5,519 nucleotides of DNA from DATAYF01 sp036272735 (GTDB lineage Bacteria; Chloroflexota; Ktedonobacteria; Ktedonobacterales; Ktedonobacteraceae), in contig DATAYF010000345.1 in NCBI GenBank assembly GCA_036272735.1, positions 1 to 5,519 on the forward strand, in the 5' to 3' direction. How positions within the stretch are numbered: the first letter of the stretch is position 1; each line of letters opens with the position of its first letter. Positions 1 to 4,944 of the stretch are shown piece by piece. Under the pieces are notes generated by a model that saw only the letters and a program-made list of their open reading frames with translations, searched no databases and was not told the DNA's origin. The position numbers and the translations under genes are program-made.

Positions 1-178
1 CCTCTGCATGGCGATTTCGAATACAACCTATTACGAATCGATTGTGATGACCAATCCAATCGTACGCGAGTCAGCTGTGGATGAGCATGGTATGGTCCAT
101 GCTCCAACAGCTCCAGGCATTGGCTTTGAGACTCAGTGGAATGTACCTCCCTGGGAAGATAATGACTACCGGGTGTGA
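1..178 (+). CDS. Enolase-superfamily (mandelate racemase/muconate lactonizing type) protein, C-terminal end, partial
   Basis: The reading frame is open from the window edge to a TGA at 176-178 and gives the last 58 residues of a longer protein. The segment AISNTTYYES, followed by DEHGMVHAPTAPGIGFE, matches the usual C-terminus of the mandelate racemase/muconate lactonizing branch of the enolase superfamily. In that branch a 'hlaaaipN..yyE' stretch returns to the capping domain, and a 'dG.v..P..PGlGve' loop sits near the end. Members are cytoplasmic Mg2+-dependent dehydratases, racemases or epimerases acting on sugar acids or related carboxylates. The catalytic barrel lies outside the window, so the substrate cannot be named. 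An acid-sugar dehydratase is one reasonable option. It has no visible functional link to the genes that follow, which begin with a minus-strand operon. Confidence 0.7.
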   Translation, partial: LCMAISNTTYYESIVMTNPIVRESAVDEHGMVHAPTAPGIGFETQWNVPPWEDNDYRV

Positions 179-181
179 TCT

Positions 182-225
182 CTCACATCCTCATCCTTAT
201 AGTGAGTCCGTTCATTTTTCTTTTG
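182..225 (+). terminator. Weak candidate intrinsic terminator after the enolase-superfamily gene
   Basis: CTCAC at 182-186 can pair with GTGAG at 202-206 (5-bp stem, 15-nt loop). A T-rich stretch begins at 211 (TTCATTTTTCTTTT). The position just after the stop codon fits a terminator, but the stem is short and the loop long. Confidence 0.3.
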
Positions 226-255
226 CGAGACGGCAGCAGGTGCTCGATAACCGAG

Positions 256-420
256 TGTAAATTTGGGAAATAAGTTGATGATTTCTTTGCAATTACTCTG
301 TTGAAAGCATCTCTACTTTTTAGCCTGTGGAGCCATTCCAGAGGCAAATAGAAGAGAGAGTGAACAAAAAGTCACCAGCATAATTGGCAAGGTTCCACCA
401 GTTTATTTCCCAAATTTACA
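256..420. repeat. 165-bp element bounded by perfect 18-bp inverted repeats (MITE-like or structured RNA)
   Basis: TGTAAATTTGGGAAATAA at 256-273 is the exact reverse complement of 403-420. The pairing can extend a few bases inward with G-T wobbles (274-277 with 399-402). Two further complementary pairs nest inside: ACTTTTT at 315-321 with AAAAAGT at 366-372, and a 9-bp stem with one G-G mismatch at 323-331 with 337-345. The segment has no usable open frame. The TG...CA ends resemble those of IS21/Tn7/Mu-type elements. I see no convincing target-site duplication: the flanks are CCGAG on the left and TATTG on the right. A non-autonomous transposon remnant is the simplest reading; a folded RNA is the alternative. 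Confidence 0.5.
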
Positions 421-537
421 TATTGTGAGCCTGTTTTTGGGGAATCACGTTGTCGATAAGGGAAGTTCTCAGCAGCGTGAGCATCCTTTGAAGAACTAGC
501 GCTGGACCAGATTGGCAAATACACAAGAGCAGGTACA
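421..537. other. Intergenic stretch downstream of the minus-strand operon
   Basis: No gene is visible here. AGTTCT at 464-469 can pair with AGAACT at 492-497, with a small CTCA/TGAG pair (468-471, 478-481) partly overlapping it. Neither is followed by a T-run on the minus strand, so no intrinsic terminator for the DUF2089-type gene can be called. Confidence 0.4.
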
Positions 538-906
538 CTATCTCCTCAACAAATCTAAAGCATCCTCGAAACTTATCTCACCCTGAGAAAGCTGCTCAAG
601 GACGTTCGCACGCGCAGAATCGTCCTCATCCTCAGGTGGATACTCCAGGGCGGCGACGATTTCATCGAGATGATTGCGCGCGGTATTATATGCAACATTC
701 AATTCTGCGGCCAGGCGCTGGACATTCCCGCGATGCTTGACAAGAAGCCCTACGAAGGTGAGTTGTTGCGGAGTTAAACGTCCCATCCAATCAAGGCTAA
801 ACTTTCCCTCGATAACAATGCCGCTCCGCCTGCCTTCCAGGCGTGTCACCATCAACTCGTCGCCGTTTACCGGGTCGTGCGTGATAAGTGGATTAAGCGA
901 TTTCAT
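538..906 (-). CDS. DUF2089-type HTH protein lacking the zinc-ribbon cysteines
   Basis: A 122-residue cytoplasmic protein with three parts. Residues 8-35 align with the DUF2089 N-terminal zinc ribbon. Residues 43-88 are the helical HTH-like core (LTPQQLTFV, then RGNVQRLAAELNVAYNTARNHLDEI). Residues 98-122 are a SHOCT-like helical hairpin (RANVLEQLSQGEISFEDAL). In the family the ribbon is CxxC-x10-CxxC. Here the four sites are D11, N14, G25 and S28, although the surrounding residues (P, V, G, ELxVTRLE, IEGKF) are kept, so it probably does not bind zinc. I chose the ATG at 906 because GGGGAAG lies just upstream. The in-frame ATG at 918 has no Shine-Dalgarno sequence and would add only four residues (MGKN). 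It is the last gene of a three-gene operon, 39 bp after the repeat protein. DNA binding and a transcriptional role are inferred from the HTH core; the family's function is poorly known. Confidence 0.85.
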   Translation of the reverse strand: MKSLNPLITHDPVNGDELMVTRLEGRRSGIVIEGKFSLDWMGRLTPQQLTFVGLLVKHRGNVQRLAAELNVAYNTARNHLDEIVAALEYPPEDEDDSARANVLEQLSQGEISFEDALDLLRR

Positions 907-945
907 ATTCTTCCCCATTCGAGATGTGAAAATTTCTCAGATAGC

Positions 946-1395
946 TCATCCTCCATACTTCTTCAAGGAGAGGAGTCGCTCCACTGTTGGACCCGCTACG
1001 CCATCCTCTCGCAATGCTCTCACATCGTCTGCGTCTACCCCATAGTTATACAGAGAGATGGCTTGTCTCACTGTGAGATCGGCCAGCCCCGCTTCTTGCA
1101 ACGCTCTTACGTAGTTTGCATCTATCCCATAGTTATACAGAGAGATGACTTGTCTCACTGTGAGATCAGTTCGTCCCGCTCCTTGCAACGCTCTCACGTA
1201 GTTTGCATCTACTCCATAATTTCTCAAAGCGATGATTTGCTTCACTGTCAGGTCCGGTAAGCCCAGATCCATCAGCGCTCTCACGTAGTCTGTGTCTACT
1301 CCATAGTTCTTCAGAGAGGTGATTTCTCTCGCCGTGAGTTCGCCCACTCTCAGTCCCTTATCCACAACCTTTCCGTACCCTCTTATTCTCCCCAT
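946..1395 (-). CDS. 29-residue tandem-repeat protein, function unknown
   Basis: A 149-residue protein with no signal peptide or membrane segment. After a basic 19-residue N-terminus it consists of four full 29-residue repeats (20-48, 49-77, 78-106, 107-135) and a 14-residue partial fifth. The repeat consensus is LTVRQxISLxNYGVDANYVRAL followed by an AGLxD-like turn, which should form paired helices stacked as a solenoid. Similar short repeats with a 'lr..GV...yv..l' core occur in Chloroflexota and other bacterial proteins, sometimes beside peptidase or SHOCT-like domains, where they are presumed to bind protein partners. The ATG at 1395 is preceded by AGGAG with a short 3-nt gap. The gene begins 12 bp after the microprotein stop, so translational coupling is likely. 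Repeats 3 and 4 are nearly identical in DNA, pointing to recent duplication. I cannot assign a function; a scaffold or adaptor is my guess. Confidence 0.8.
   Translation of the reverse strand: MGRIRGYGKVVDKGLRVGELTAREITSLKNYGVDTDYVRALMDLGLPDLTVKQIIALRNYGVDANYVRALQGAGRTDLTVRQVISLYNYGIDANYVRALQEAGLADLTVRQAISLYNYGVDADDVRALREDGVAGPTVERLLSLKKYGG
949..1338 (-). repeat. 87-bp in-frame tandem repeats
   Basis: Units on the minus strand lie at 1338-1252, 1251-1165, 1164-1078 and 1077-991, with a partial unit at 990-949. On the + strand the 13-mer CATAGTTATACAG recurs exactly 87 bp apart, at 1041 and 1128, and the similarity continues for tens of bases on either side. The units nearer the gene start are more diverged. 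Such an array is prone to gain or lose units by recombination or slippage while staying in frame. Confidence 0.85.
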
Positions 1396-1407
1396 GCTCT
1401 CCTGAGT

Positions 1408-1557
1408 TTATTCGCCCGTTCTCTGTCCTTCTGGCCGCTTCTCCGCGTCAGTGGTGCTTTTTGTGCTGAGTATGTCCATCAACTGGTCAGCTTGCTCAAC
1501 AGTAAGCTTTCCAGAGGCTACCATCTCAAGTATCTTTATGCGTTCTTCGTTTGTCAT
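1408..1557 (-). CDS. SHOCT-like microprotein (49 aa)
   Basis: The frame starts at ATG 1557 and ends at TAA (1410-1408), giving 49 residues. AGGGAG lies 8 nt upstream of the start, a good Shine-Dalgarno placement. Residues 4-30 (EERIKILEMVASGKLTVEQA and on through DQLMDIL) match the small two-helix SHOCT-like domain found at the N-terminus of YvlB/LiaX-type proteins and at the C-terminus of DUF2089 proteins. The remaining 19 residues are polar and probably disordered. It is the first gene of the operon, followed 12 bp later by the repeat protein. Residues 5-30 resemble residues 98-120 of the DUF2089-type protein encoded two genes downstream, so the two may dimerise or compete for one partner (inference). 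It is short enough to be missed by automatic annotation. The domain match and the well-placed ribosome binding site make it likely to be real. Confidence 0.75.
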   Translation of the reverse strand: MTNEERIKILEMVASGKLTVEQADQLMDILSTKSTTDAEKRPEGQRTGE

Positions 1558-1591
1558 GCGTCTTTCTCCCTGGAGAAGAGTCGATGTTATG

Positions 1592-1632
1592 TTGCCATAG
1601 CGATTGGCAGAGAGTGCTAACCGCTATGGCAA
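1592..1632. promoter_or_regulatory. 11-bp perfect inverted repeat, candidate operator of the minus-strand operon
   Basis: TTGCCATAGCG at 1592-1602 is the exact reverse complement of 1622-1632, with a 19-nt spacer. It lies 35-75 bp upstream of the microprotein start and abuts the proposed minus-strand -10 box, so the predicted transcription start falls inside the right arm. No T-run follows on either strand, so a terminator is unlikely. It could be a repressor site or a 5'-leader hairpin. Confidence 0.5.
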
Positions 1633-1661
1633 TAATAATCCATGACCTAGCCAATTGTCAA
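1632..1661 (-). promoter_or_regulatory. Candidate sigma70-type promoter for the microprotein/repeat/DUF2089 operon
   Basis: On the minus strand, TTGACA at 1661-1656 is a perfect -35 box. TATTAT at 1637-1632 matches the -10 consensus at 4 of 6 positions, with an 18-bp spacer. Initiation near 1625 would give a leader of about 70 nt before the ATG at 1557. Confidence 0.45.
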
Positions 1662-1678
1662 GATGCTGCCATCATTAA

Positions 1679-1789
1679 TAGCAAATTTTGCTTTTGTTTT
1701 GTTTCTTATTGCTAAATCACTTGACAAATCTATCTCGAATCAGTAATATCTTGTTTGTGGTTAGCAAAAATTGCTAGAAATGATAGCAA
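1679..1789. promoter_or_regulatory. Cluster of TAGCAA/TTGCTA boxes flanking the plus-strand promoter
   Basis: TAGCAA occurs at 1679-1684, 1762-1767 and 1784-1789, and its complement TTGCTA at 1709-1714 and 1771-1776. Two sites form inverted pairs: AGCAAA-T-TTTGCT at 1680-1692 and TAGCAA-AAA-TTGCTA at 1762-1776. One box lies just upstream of the proposed -35 element, and the best palindrome lies just past the predicted start point. This is the layout expected of a repressor's operator. The protein that binds is unknown; the HTH product of the divergent operon is a candidate. Confidence 0.5.
1721..1749 (+). promoter_or_regulatory. Candidate sigma70-type promoter for the ABC transporter/P450 operon
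   Basis: TTGACA at 1721-1726 is a perfect -35 box, and TAATAT at 1744-1749 is a 4-of-6 -10 box at the ideal 17-bp spacing. Initiation near 1756 would give a leader of about 140 nt before the GTG at 1899. I see no strong riboswitch-like fold or leader gene in that stretch. Confidence 0.55.
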
Positions 1790-1883
1790 GAAAACCGCAA
1801 AGAGAGAGGTGAACAGCTGACCTATCAGTGTGTTTCGCTCAAAGGCCTGGAGGCTGATGTATCAAAGGTGACTGTTCTATCAT

Positions 1884-1890
1884 AAGGAGG
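1884..1890 (+). promoter_or_regulatory. Ribosome binding site deciding the first GTG start of the ATPase
   Basis: AAGGAGG is a full Shine-Dalgarno match 8 nt before the GTG at 1899. It supports that start over the second in-frame GTG at 1938, which has only a weak AGGATGAGA upstream. Confidence 0.75.
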
Positions 1891-1898
1891 GAAGGATT

Positions 1899-1967
1899 GT
1901 GCAAAACATTCCAATTCAGGTAAAGGATGAGAATACTGTGCAAAACATCTCGATTCAGGTAAAGGAT
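1899..1967 (+). repeat. Duplicated 30-bp start region of the ATPase gene
   Basis: Bases 1899-1928 and 1938-1967 are 27/30 identical. Both begin GTGCAAAACAT and end ATTCAGGTAAAGGAT, and they are separated by 9 bp. The 39-bp offset keeps the frame, so the protein starts with two versions of MQNIxIQVKD. Confidence 0.9.
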
Positions 1968-2699
1968 CTACAAAAATCGTACAAGCAGCTGAAGGTCTTA
2001 CAAGGCGTGAATTTCACCGTGGAGCAGGGCAGCATTTTTGCCCTGCTCGGCTCCAACGGTGCGGGCAAGACCACGATTATCAAAATCCTCACCACGCTGC
2101 TCAAACAGGACGGCGGAACAGCCATCGTCAACGGATTTGATGTGGCGTCAAAGCCCGACCACGTGCGGCAATCCCTCAGTCTGACCGGGCAATTTGCCGC
2201 TGTGGATGAGATCTTAACCGGGCAAGAAAATCTGATCATGATCGCCCGGCTCCGACACGTCAAACAGCCGCGCCAGGTTGCCGACGATTTGCTGACCCGC
2301 TTCAGTTTAACTGATGCCGCCACTCGCCGTGTGTCGACGTATTCCGGCGGGATGCGCCGCAAGCTTGACCTCGCCATGAGCCTGGTGGGAACACCGCAGA
2401 TCATTTTCCTTGACGAGCCGACCACCGGGCTTGACCCCGAGGGACGCCTCGAGATGTGGAAAGTGGTGAAGGAGCTTGCTGATGGTGGCAGAACCGTCTT
2501 CTTGACCACGCAGAACCTGGAAGAGGCTGAACAGCTTGCTGATCACATTGCCATTCTCCATGAGGGCAAGATTATCGCCAGCGGCACGCTCACAGAGCTC
2601 AAAAAGCTGTTTCCAGCGGCTTCGGTAGAGTATGTGGAAAAACAACCGACCTTGGAGGAGATCTTTCTGGCCATCATTGGCAAAAAGGAGGCACAATAA
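1899..2699 (+). CDS. DrrA-family ABC transporter ATP-binding protein
   Basis: A 266-residue cytoplasmic ATPase that should drive drug or antibiotic export through the permease encoded next. Visible motifs are Walker A GSNGAGKTT (51-59), the Q-loop glutamine at 98 (LTGQFAAVDEILTGQENL), the signature YSGGMRRKLDLA (148-159), and Walker B IIFLDEP (168-174) followed by the D-loop GLDP. The usual H-loop histidine is Q205 (LTTQNLEEAEQLADHI), as is common in the DrrA/daunorubicin-resistance subfamily. The C-terminal PTLEEIFL segment is also typical of that group. The start is GTG, with AAGGAGG 8 nt upstream. Residues 1-10 and 14-23 are near-duplicates, an odd extension; the second copy also begins with GTG and leads directly into the conserved fold (VKDLQKSYKQLKVLQGVNF). 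The stop TAA abuts the permease ATG. The exported substrate cannot be read from the sequence. Confidence 0.92.
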   Translation: MQNIPIQVKDENTVQNISIQVKDLQKSYKQLKVLQGVNFTVEQGSIFALLGSNGAGKTTIIKILTTLLKQDGGTAIVNGFDVASKPDHVRQSLSLTGQFAAVDEILTGQENLIMIARLRHVKQPRQVADDLLTRFSLTDAATRRVSTYSGGMRRKLDLAMSLVGTPQIIFLDEPTTGLDPEGRLEMWKVVKELADGGRTVFLTTQNLEEAEQLADHIAILHEGKIIASGTLTELKKLFPAASVEYVEKQPTLEEIFLAIIGKKEAQ

Positions 2700-3470
2700 A
2701 TGGAAACGATACAGAACCACTTTTTCAGCGATATGAGCGTGATGCTCGGTCGTTCCATGCGCCATATTTTCCGCAGTATGGACACCATCATCACGGTCAC
2801 GATCACGCCTATTGCGTTGATGTTGCTGTTCGTGTATGTGTTCGGCGGCGCCATTCAAACCGGGACCGCGAATTATGTCAATTACTTGGTACCTGGGATC
2901 TTACTGATTGCGATTGCGAGCGGGATATCCTATACGGCTTTCCGTTTGTTTACCGATGTGCAAAAGGGGATCATGGAGCGCTTTCGCTCCATGCCGATTG
3001 CCCCTTCCACCCTGCTGTGGGGACACGTCCTGACCTCGCTGGTATCCAACGCGATTTCGCTGGTGGTCATCATGCTCGTCGCGTTGCTGATGGGCTTTCG
3101 TTCGTCGGCGGGCATCCTGTCATGGCTTGCCGTCGTTGGCATCCTCGCGTTGTTTACGCTGGCGTTAACCTGGGTGGCGGTGATTGCCGGACTGAGCGCC
3201 AAATCGATGGAAGGCGCCACGGCATTTTCGTATCCGCTGATCTTCCTGCCCTTTATCAGTTCGGCGTTTGTGCCAACCAAATCGATGCCGCTGGTCGTCA
3301 GGGTTTTTGCTGAAAACCAGCCCGTGACGGCGATCGTGGAAACCATCCGTGCGTTGCTGTCTGGACAGCCCGTGTCTCAGGAGATCTGGGTGGCGCTTGC
3401 CTGGTGCGTCGGCATTCTGCTTGTCGCCTACATCTTTGCGATGAGGGCCTATCAAAAGCGCGTGTCATGA
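2700..3470 (+). CDS. DrrB-family ABC-2 type transporter permease
   Basis: A 256-residue integral membrane protein that should form the transmembrane channel for the preceding ATPase. I see about six hydrophobic segments: residues 31-52, 63-82, 105-131, 137-165, 174-192 and 228-247. The cytoplasmic loop between the second and third carries DVQKGIMERFRSMPIAPSTLLWGHVL (86-111), the conserved ABC-2 'ERFRSLPI' coupling motif typical of DrrB-like permeases. The N-terminus is short and cytoplasmic, with no cleavable signal, as usual for the family. The ATG follows the ATPase stop with no gap, and GGAGG at 2687-2691 lies inside the end of the ATPase gene, so the two are almost certainly co-translated. 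The likely role is export of a hydrophobic drug, antibiotic or lipid-like compound; the substrate is unknown. The length is normal for the family. Confidence 0.9.
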   Translation: METIQNHFFSDMSVMLGRSMRHIFRSMDTIITVTITPIALMLLFVYVFGGAIQTGTANYVNYLVPGILLIAIASGISYTAFRLFTDVQKGIMERFRSMPIAPSTLLWGHVLTSLVSNAISLVVIMLVALLMGFRSSAGILSWLAVVGILALFTLALTWVAVIAGLSAKSMEGATAFSYPLIFLPFISSAFVPTKSMPLVVRVFAENQPVTAIVETIRALLSGQPVSQEIWVALAWCVGILLVAYIFAMRAYQKRVS

Positions 3471-3481
3471 ACCCCGCCGGG

Positions 3482-3503
3482 GCGTGACCGCGGCGTGACC
3501 GCG
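3482..3503 (+). repeat. Exact tandem duplication of an 11-bp unit between permease and P450
   Basis: GCGTGACCGCG occurs twice back to back (3482-3492, 3493-3503), just after the permease stop. A small CCCC-GCC-GGGG hairpin sits immediately before it. The rest of the 82-bp gap is a purine-rich run leading into the P450 start. No clear promoter or T-tailed terminator is visible, so the P450 is probably read from the transporter promoter. Confidence 0.8.
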
Positions 3504-3552
3504 AGCACCACCAATCGAGGAAAAGATAGGAAAAAGAGAAAGAAGAAGAAGG

Positions 3553-4779
3553 ATGCAGACACATCCCAATCGAGAACAGCTCACGGCCCTGTATGACTGG
3601 TATCGTCAGATGCGTGAGACACAGCCAGTGTTCTTCGACCAGAAGATTCAGGCATGGCACATCTTCCGCTATGACGATGTGGCACGCGTGCTGAGTGATC
3701 ACGCGACGTTTTCTTCCGATGAGAGCAGTTTCCTGCCACCCGAGTACCGCAATGCCACTCCGATCAGTTCGAGCATGCTCCGTATGGACCCGCCGCGTCA
3801 TCGCCAATTGCGCCAGCTCGTTTCGCAAGCCTTCACGCCGCGCATGGTGGCGTACATGGAGTCGCGCATCAAGGAGATCACCAGCGGATTGCTTGACCAG
3901 GTGCAGGCTTTGGGTGAGATGGATGTGATCAGGGATCTGGCCTATCCTCTGCCGGTCACGGTCATTGCGGAGTTGTTGGGGATCCCCACAGAGCGGCGTG
4001 AGGATTTCAAGCAGTGGTCTGATGCTTTCGTCTCGGGAGACGAGGAAGCGACGGAAGAGGCCAGGCAGGCGGTCAGGCAGGCGGTCAGGCAGGCCACAGA
4101 CAGCATGAGTGCCTACTTCACCCAGATCTTTGAGGAGCGGCGTGCGCATCCCCACAACGACCTGGTGAGCGCACTGCTGATGGCGGAAGTGGATGGGGAG
4201 CGCCTCTCGAACGAGGAATTGCTGGGGTTCTGTGTGCTGCTCCTGGTCGCAGGCAACGAGACCACGACCAATCTGCTTGGCAATGCCATCCTGTGCCTGG
4301 ATGAGCATCCTGAAGCGGTGGAACGTCTGCGTGCCCATCGCGACCTGGTGCCGAGCGCTCTTGAAGAGGCCCTGCGCTACTACTCGCCGCTCAAACTCAC
4401 GGTGCGCGGGACCACGACCGAGACGACGATGGGCGATCAGCGCATAGAAGCGGGTCAGGTACTGTTGGCCTGGATTGCCTCGGCGAATCGTGATGAGGCC
4501 GAGTTCCCCGATGCCAGTCAGTTCCATATCGAGCGCGAGCCGAATCGGCACCTGGGCTTTGGGCGTGGCATCCATTTCTGTCTGGGCGCTCCCCTGGCGC
4601 GTTTGGAGGCGAAGATTGCGCTGAGCGCGATGCTCGACCGCCTGCCTGGCTCCTGGCACGTGCCCGATGTGCCGCTGTCTCCGATCAGTAGCATGTCCGT
4701 TTTTGGGGTGAAGACGTTGCCCATGACGTGGGAGAAGGAACAGAACGTGCGTTCTGGCTCGCAGATCCCTTTCCGCTGA
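3553..4779 (+). CDS. Cytochrome P450 (bacterial class I type)
   Basis: A 408-residue soluble heme monooxygenase of normal bacterial length with no membrane anchor. All diagnostic motifs are present: the C-helix MDPPRHRQLRQ (78-88, with H83 and R87 placed for heme propionates), the I-helix oxygen-activation motif AGNETT (233-238), the K-helix ExxR as E272-A-L-R275, and the heme loop FGRGIHFCLGAPLAR (336-350) with C343 as the axial thiolate ligand. The start at 3553 follows a purine-rich stretch without a classic Shine-Dalgarno sequence, but it gives the usual N-terminal 'WYRQMRETQPV' context. Residues 171-181 are a small repeat (RQAVRQAVRQA) in the predicted F-G region. About 16 residues extend past the usual family end. 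No ferredoxin or reductase gene is nearby, so redox partners must come from elsewhere. Its place after an exporter pair suggests oxidation of the exported compound or its precursor (inference). Confidence 0.95.
   Translation: MQTHPNREQLTALYDWYRQMRETQPVFFDQKIQAWHIFRYDDVARVLSDHATFSSDESSFLPPEYRNATPISSSMLRMDPPRHRQLRQLVSQAFTPRMVAYMESRIKEITSGLLDQVQALGEMDVIRDLAYPLPVTVIAELLGIPTERREDFKQWSDAFVSGDEEATEEARQAVRQAVRQATDSMSAYFTQIFEERRAHPHNDLVSALLMAEVDGERLSNEELLGFCVLLLVAGNETTTNLLGNAILCLDEHPEAVERLRAHRDLVPSALEEALRYYSPLKLTVRGTTTETTMGDQRIEAGQVLLAWIASANRDEAEFPDASQFHIEREPNRHLGFGRGIHFCLGAPLARLEAKIALSAMLDRLPGSWHVPDVPLSPISSMSVFGVKTLPMTWEKEQNVRSGSQIPFR
4062..4094 (+). repeat. In-frame 12-bp tandem repeat inside the P450 gene
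   Basis: CAGGCAGGCGGT occurs 2.75 times without mismatch and encodes the RQAV repeat. It is a likely replication-slippage site that could change loop length by four residues without breaking the frame. Confidence 0.85.
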
Positions 4780-4793
4780 CTGATAGGAGCCCT

Positions 4794-4944
4794 GTCAAAC
4801 GCTTCTCCCAGTCATCGGAGGGATCAGCCAATGCGTTTGACGACCGTTGTTGTGTTCTGTCGACGATTGGTGGCGCGCTTTGTGCCACCGAGGATCGCCA
4901 TGCAAGTGGCAGCAGGCCCGCCAGCGAGAGCGGGCGAGCCTGCT
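4794..4944. other. Cluster of inverted repeats downstream of the P450
   Basis: Three hairpin-capable pairs follow the P450 stop: GTCAAACGC at 4794-4802 with 4833-4841 (9 bp, perfect), GGTGGC at 4869-4874 with 4884-4889 (6 bp), and AGCAGGCCCGCC at 4911-4922 with 4933-4944 (one mismatch). None has a following T-run, so I do not call an intrinsic terminator. They may slow or protect the 3' end of the P450 transcript, or be debris of an old insertion. Confidence 0.4.

Noticed and set aside
244..459. TCGATAA on both sides of the first inverted-repeat element as a target-site duplication
   Set aside because: The copies lie 5 bp and more than 30 bp away from the element ends, so they do not flank it directly. 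A 7-mer match is expected by chance.
893..949. An 18-codon minus-strand frame whose ATG overlaps the repeat-protein stop (ATGA) and runs past the DUF2089 start
   Set aside because: GGAGG directly touches the ATG, which is too close for normal initiation, and the peptide is not recognisable. A coupling role is possible but unsupported.
1068..1078. CTCAC-T-GTGAG palindrome, repeated 87 bp later, as an operator
   Set aside because: It encodes the conserved LTVRQ of the repeat protein and recurs only because the coding unit recurs.
674..1260. Plus-strand open frames opposite the DUF2089-type and repeat genes
   Set aside because: Their repetitive product (such as VVCIYPIVIQRD) simply mirrors the minus-strand 87-bp repeats. 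They lack ribosome binding sites, and the minus frames have recognisable families.
949..1338. The regular 87-bp repeats as a possible CRISPR array
   Set aside because: The units are contiguous coding repeats without unique spacers and keep one frame throughout.
1784..1879. A stretch open between stops in the leader of the ABC operon
   Set aside because: It has no start codon near its beginning and no domain. It is probably a chance open stretch in the leader.
1952..2858. Minus-strand open frames opposite the ABC ATPase and permease
   Set aside because: They are shadows of strongly supported plus-strand genes, with low-complexity, S/R- or H-rich products.
3298..4659. A 453-codon open frame on the minus strand, antisense to the P450 and the permease end
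   Set aside because: It mirrors the codon bias of the real P450. The product is rich in R, H and Q with no recognisable domain, while the + strand has every P450 motif.
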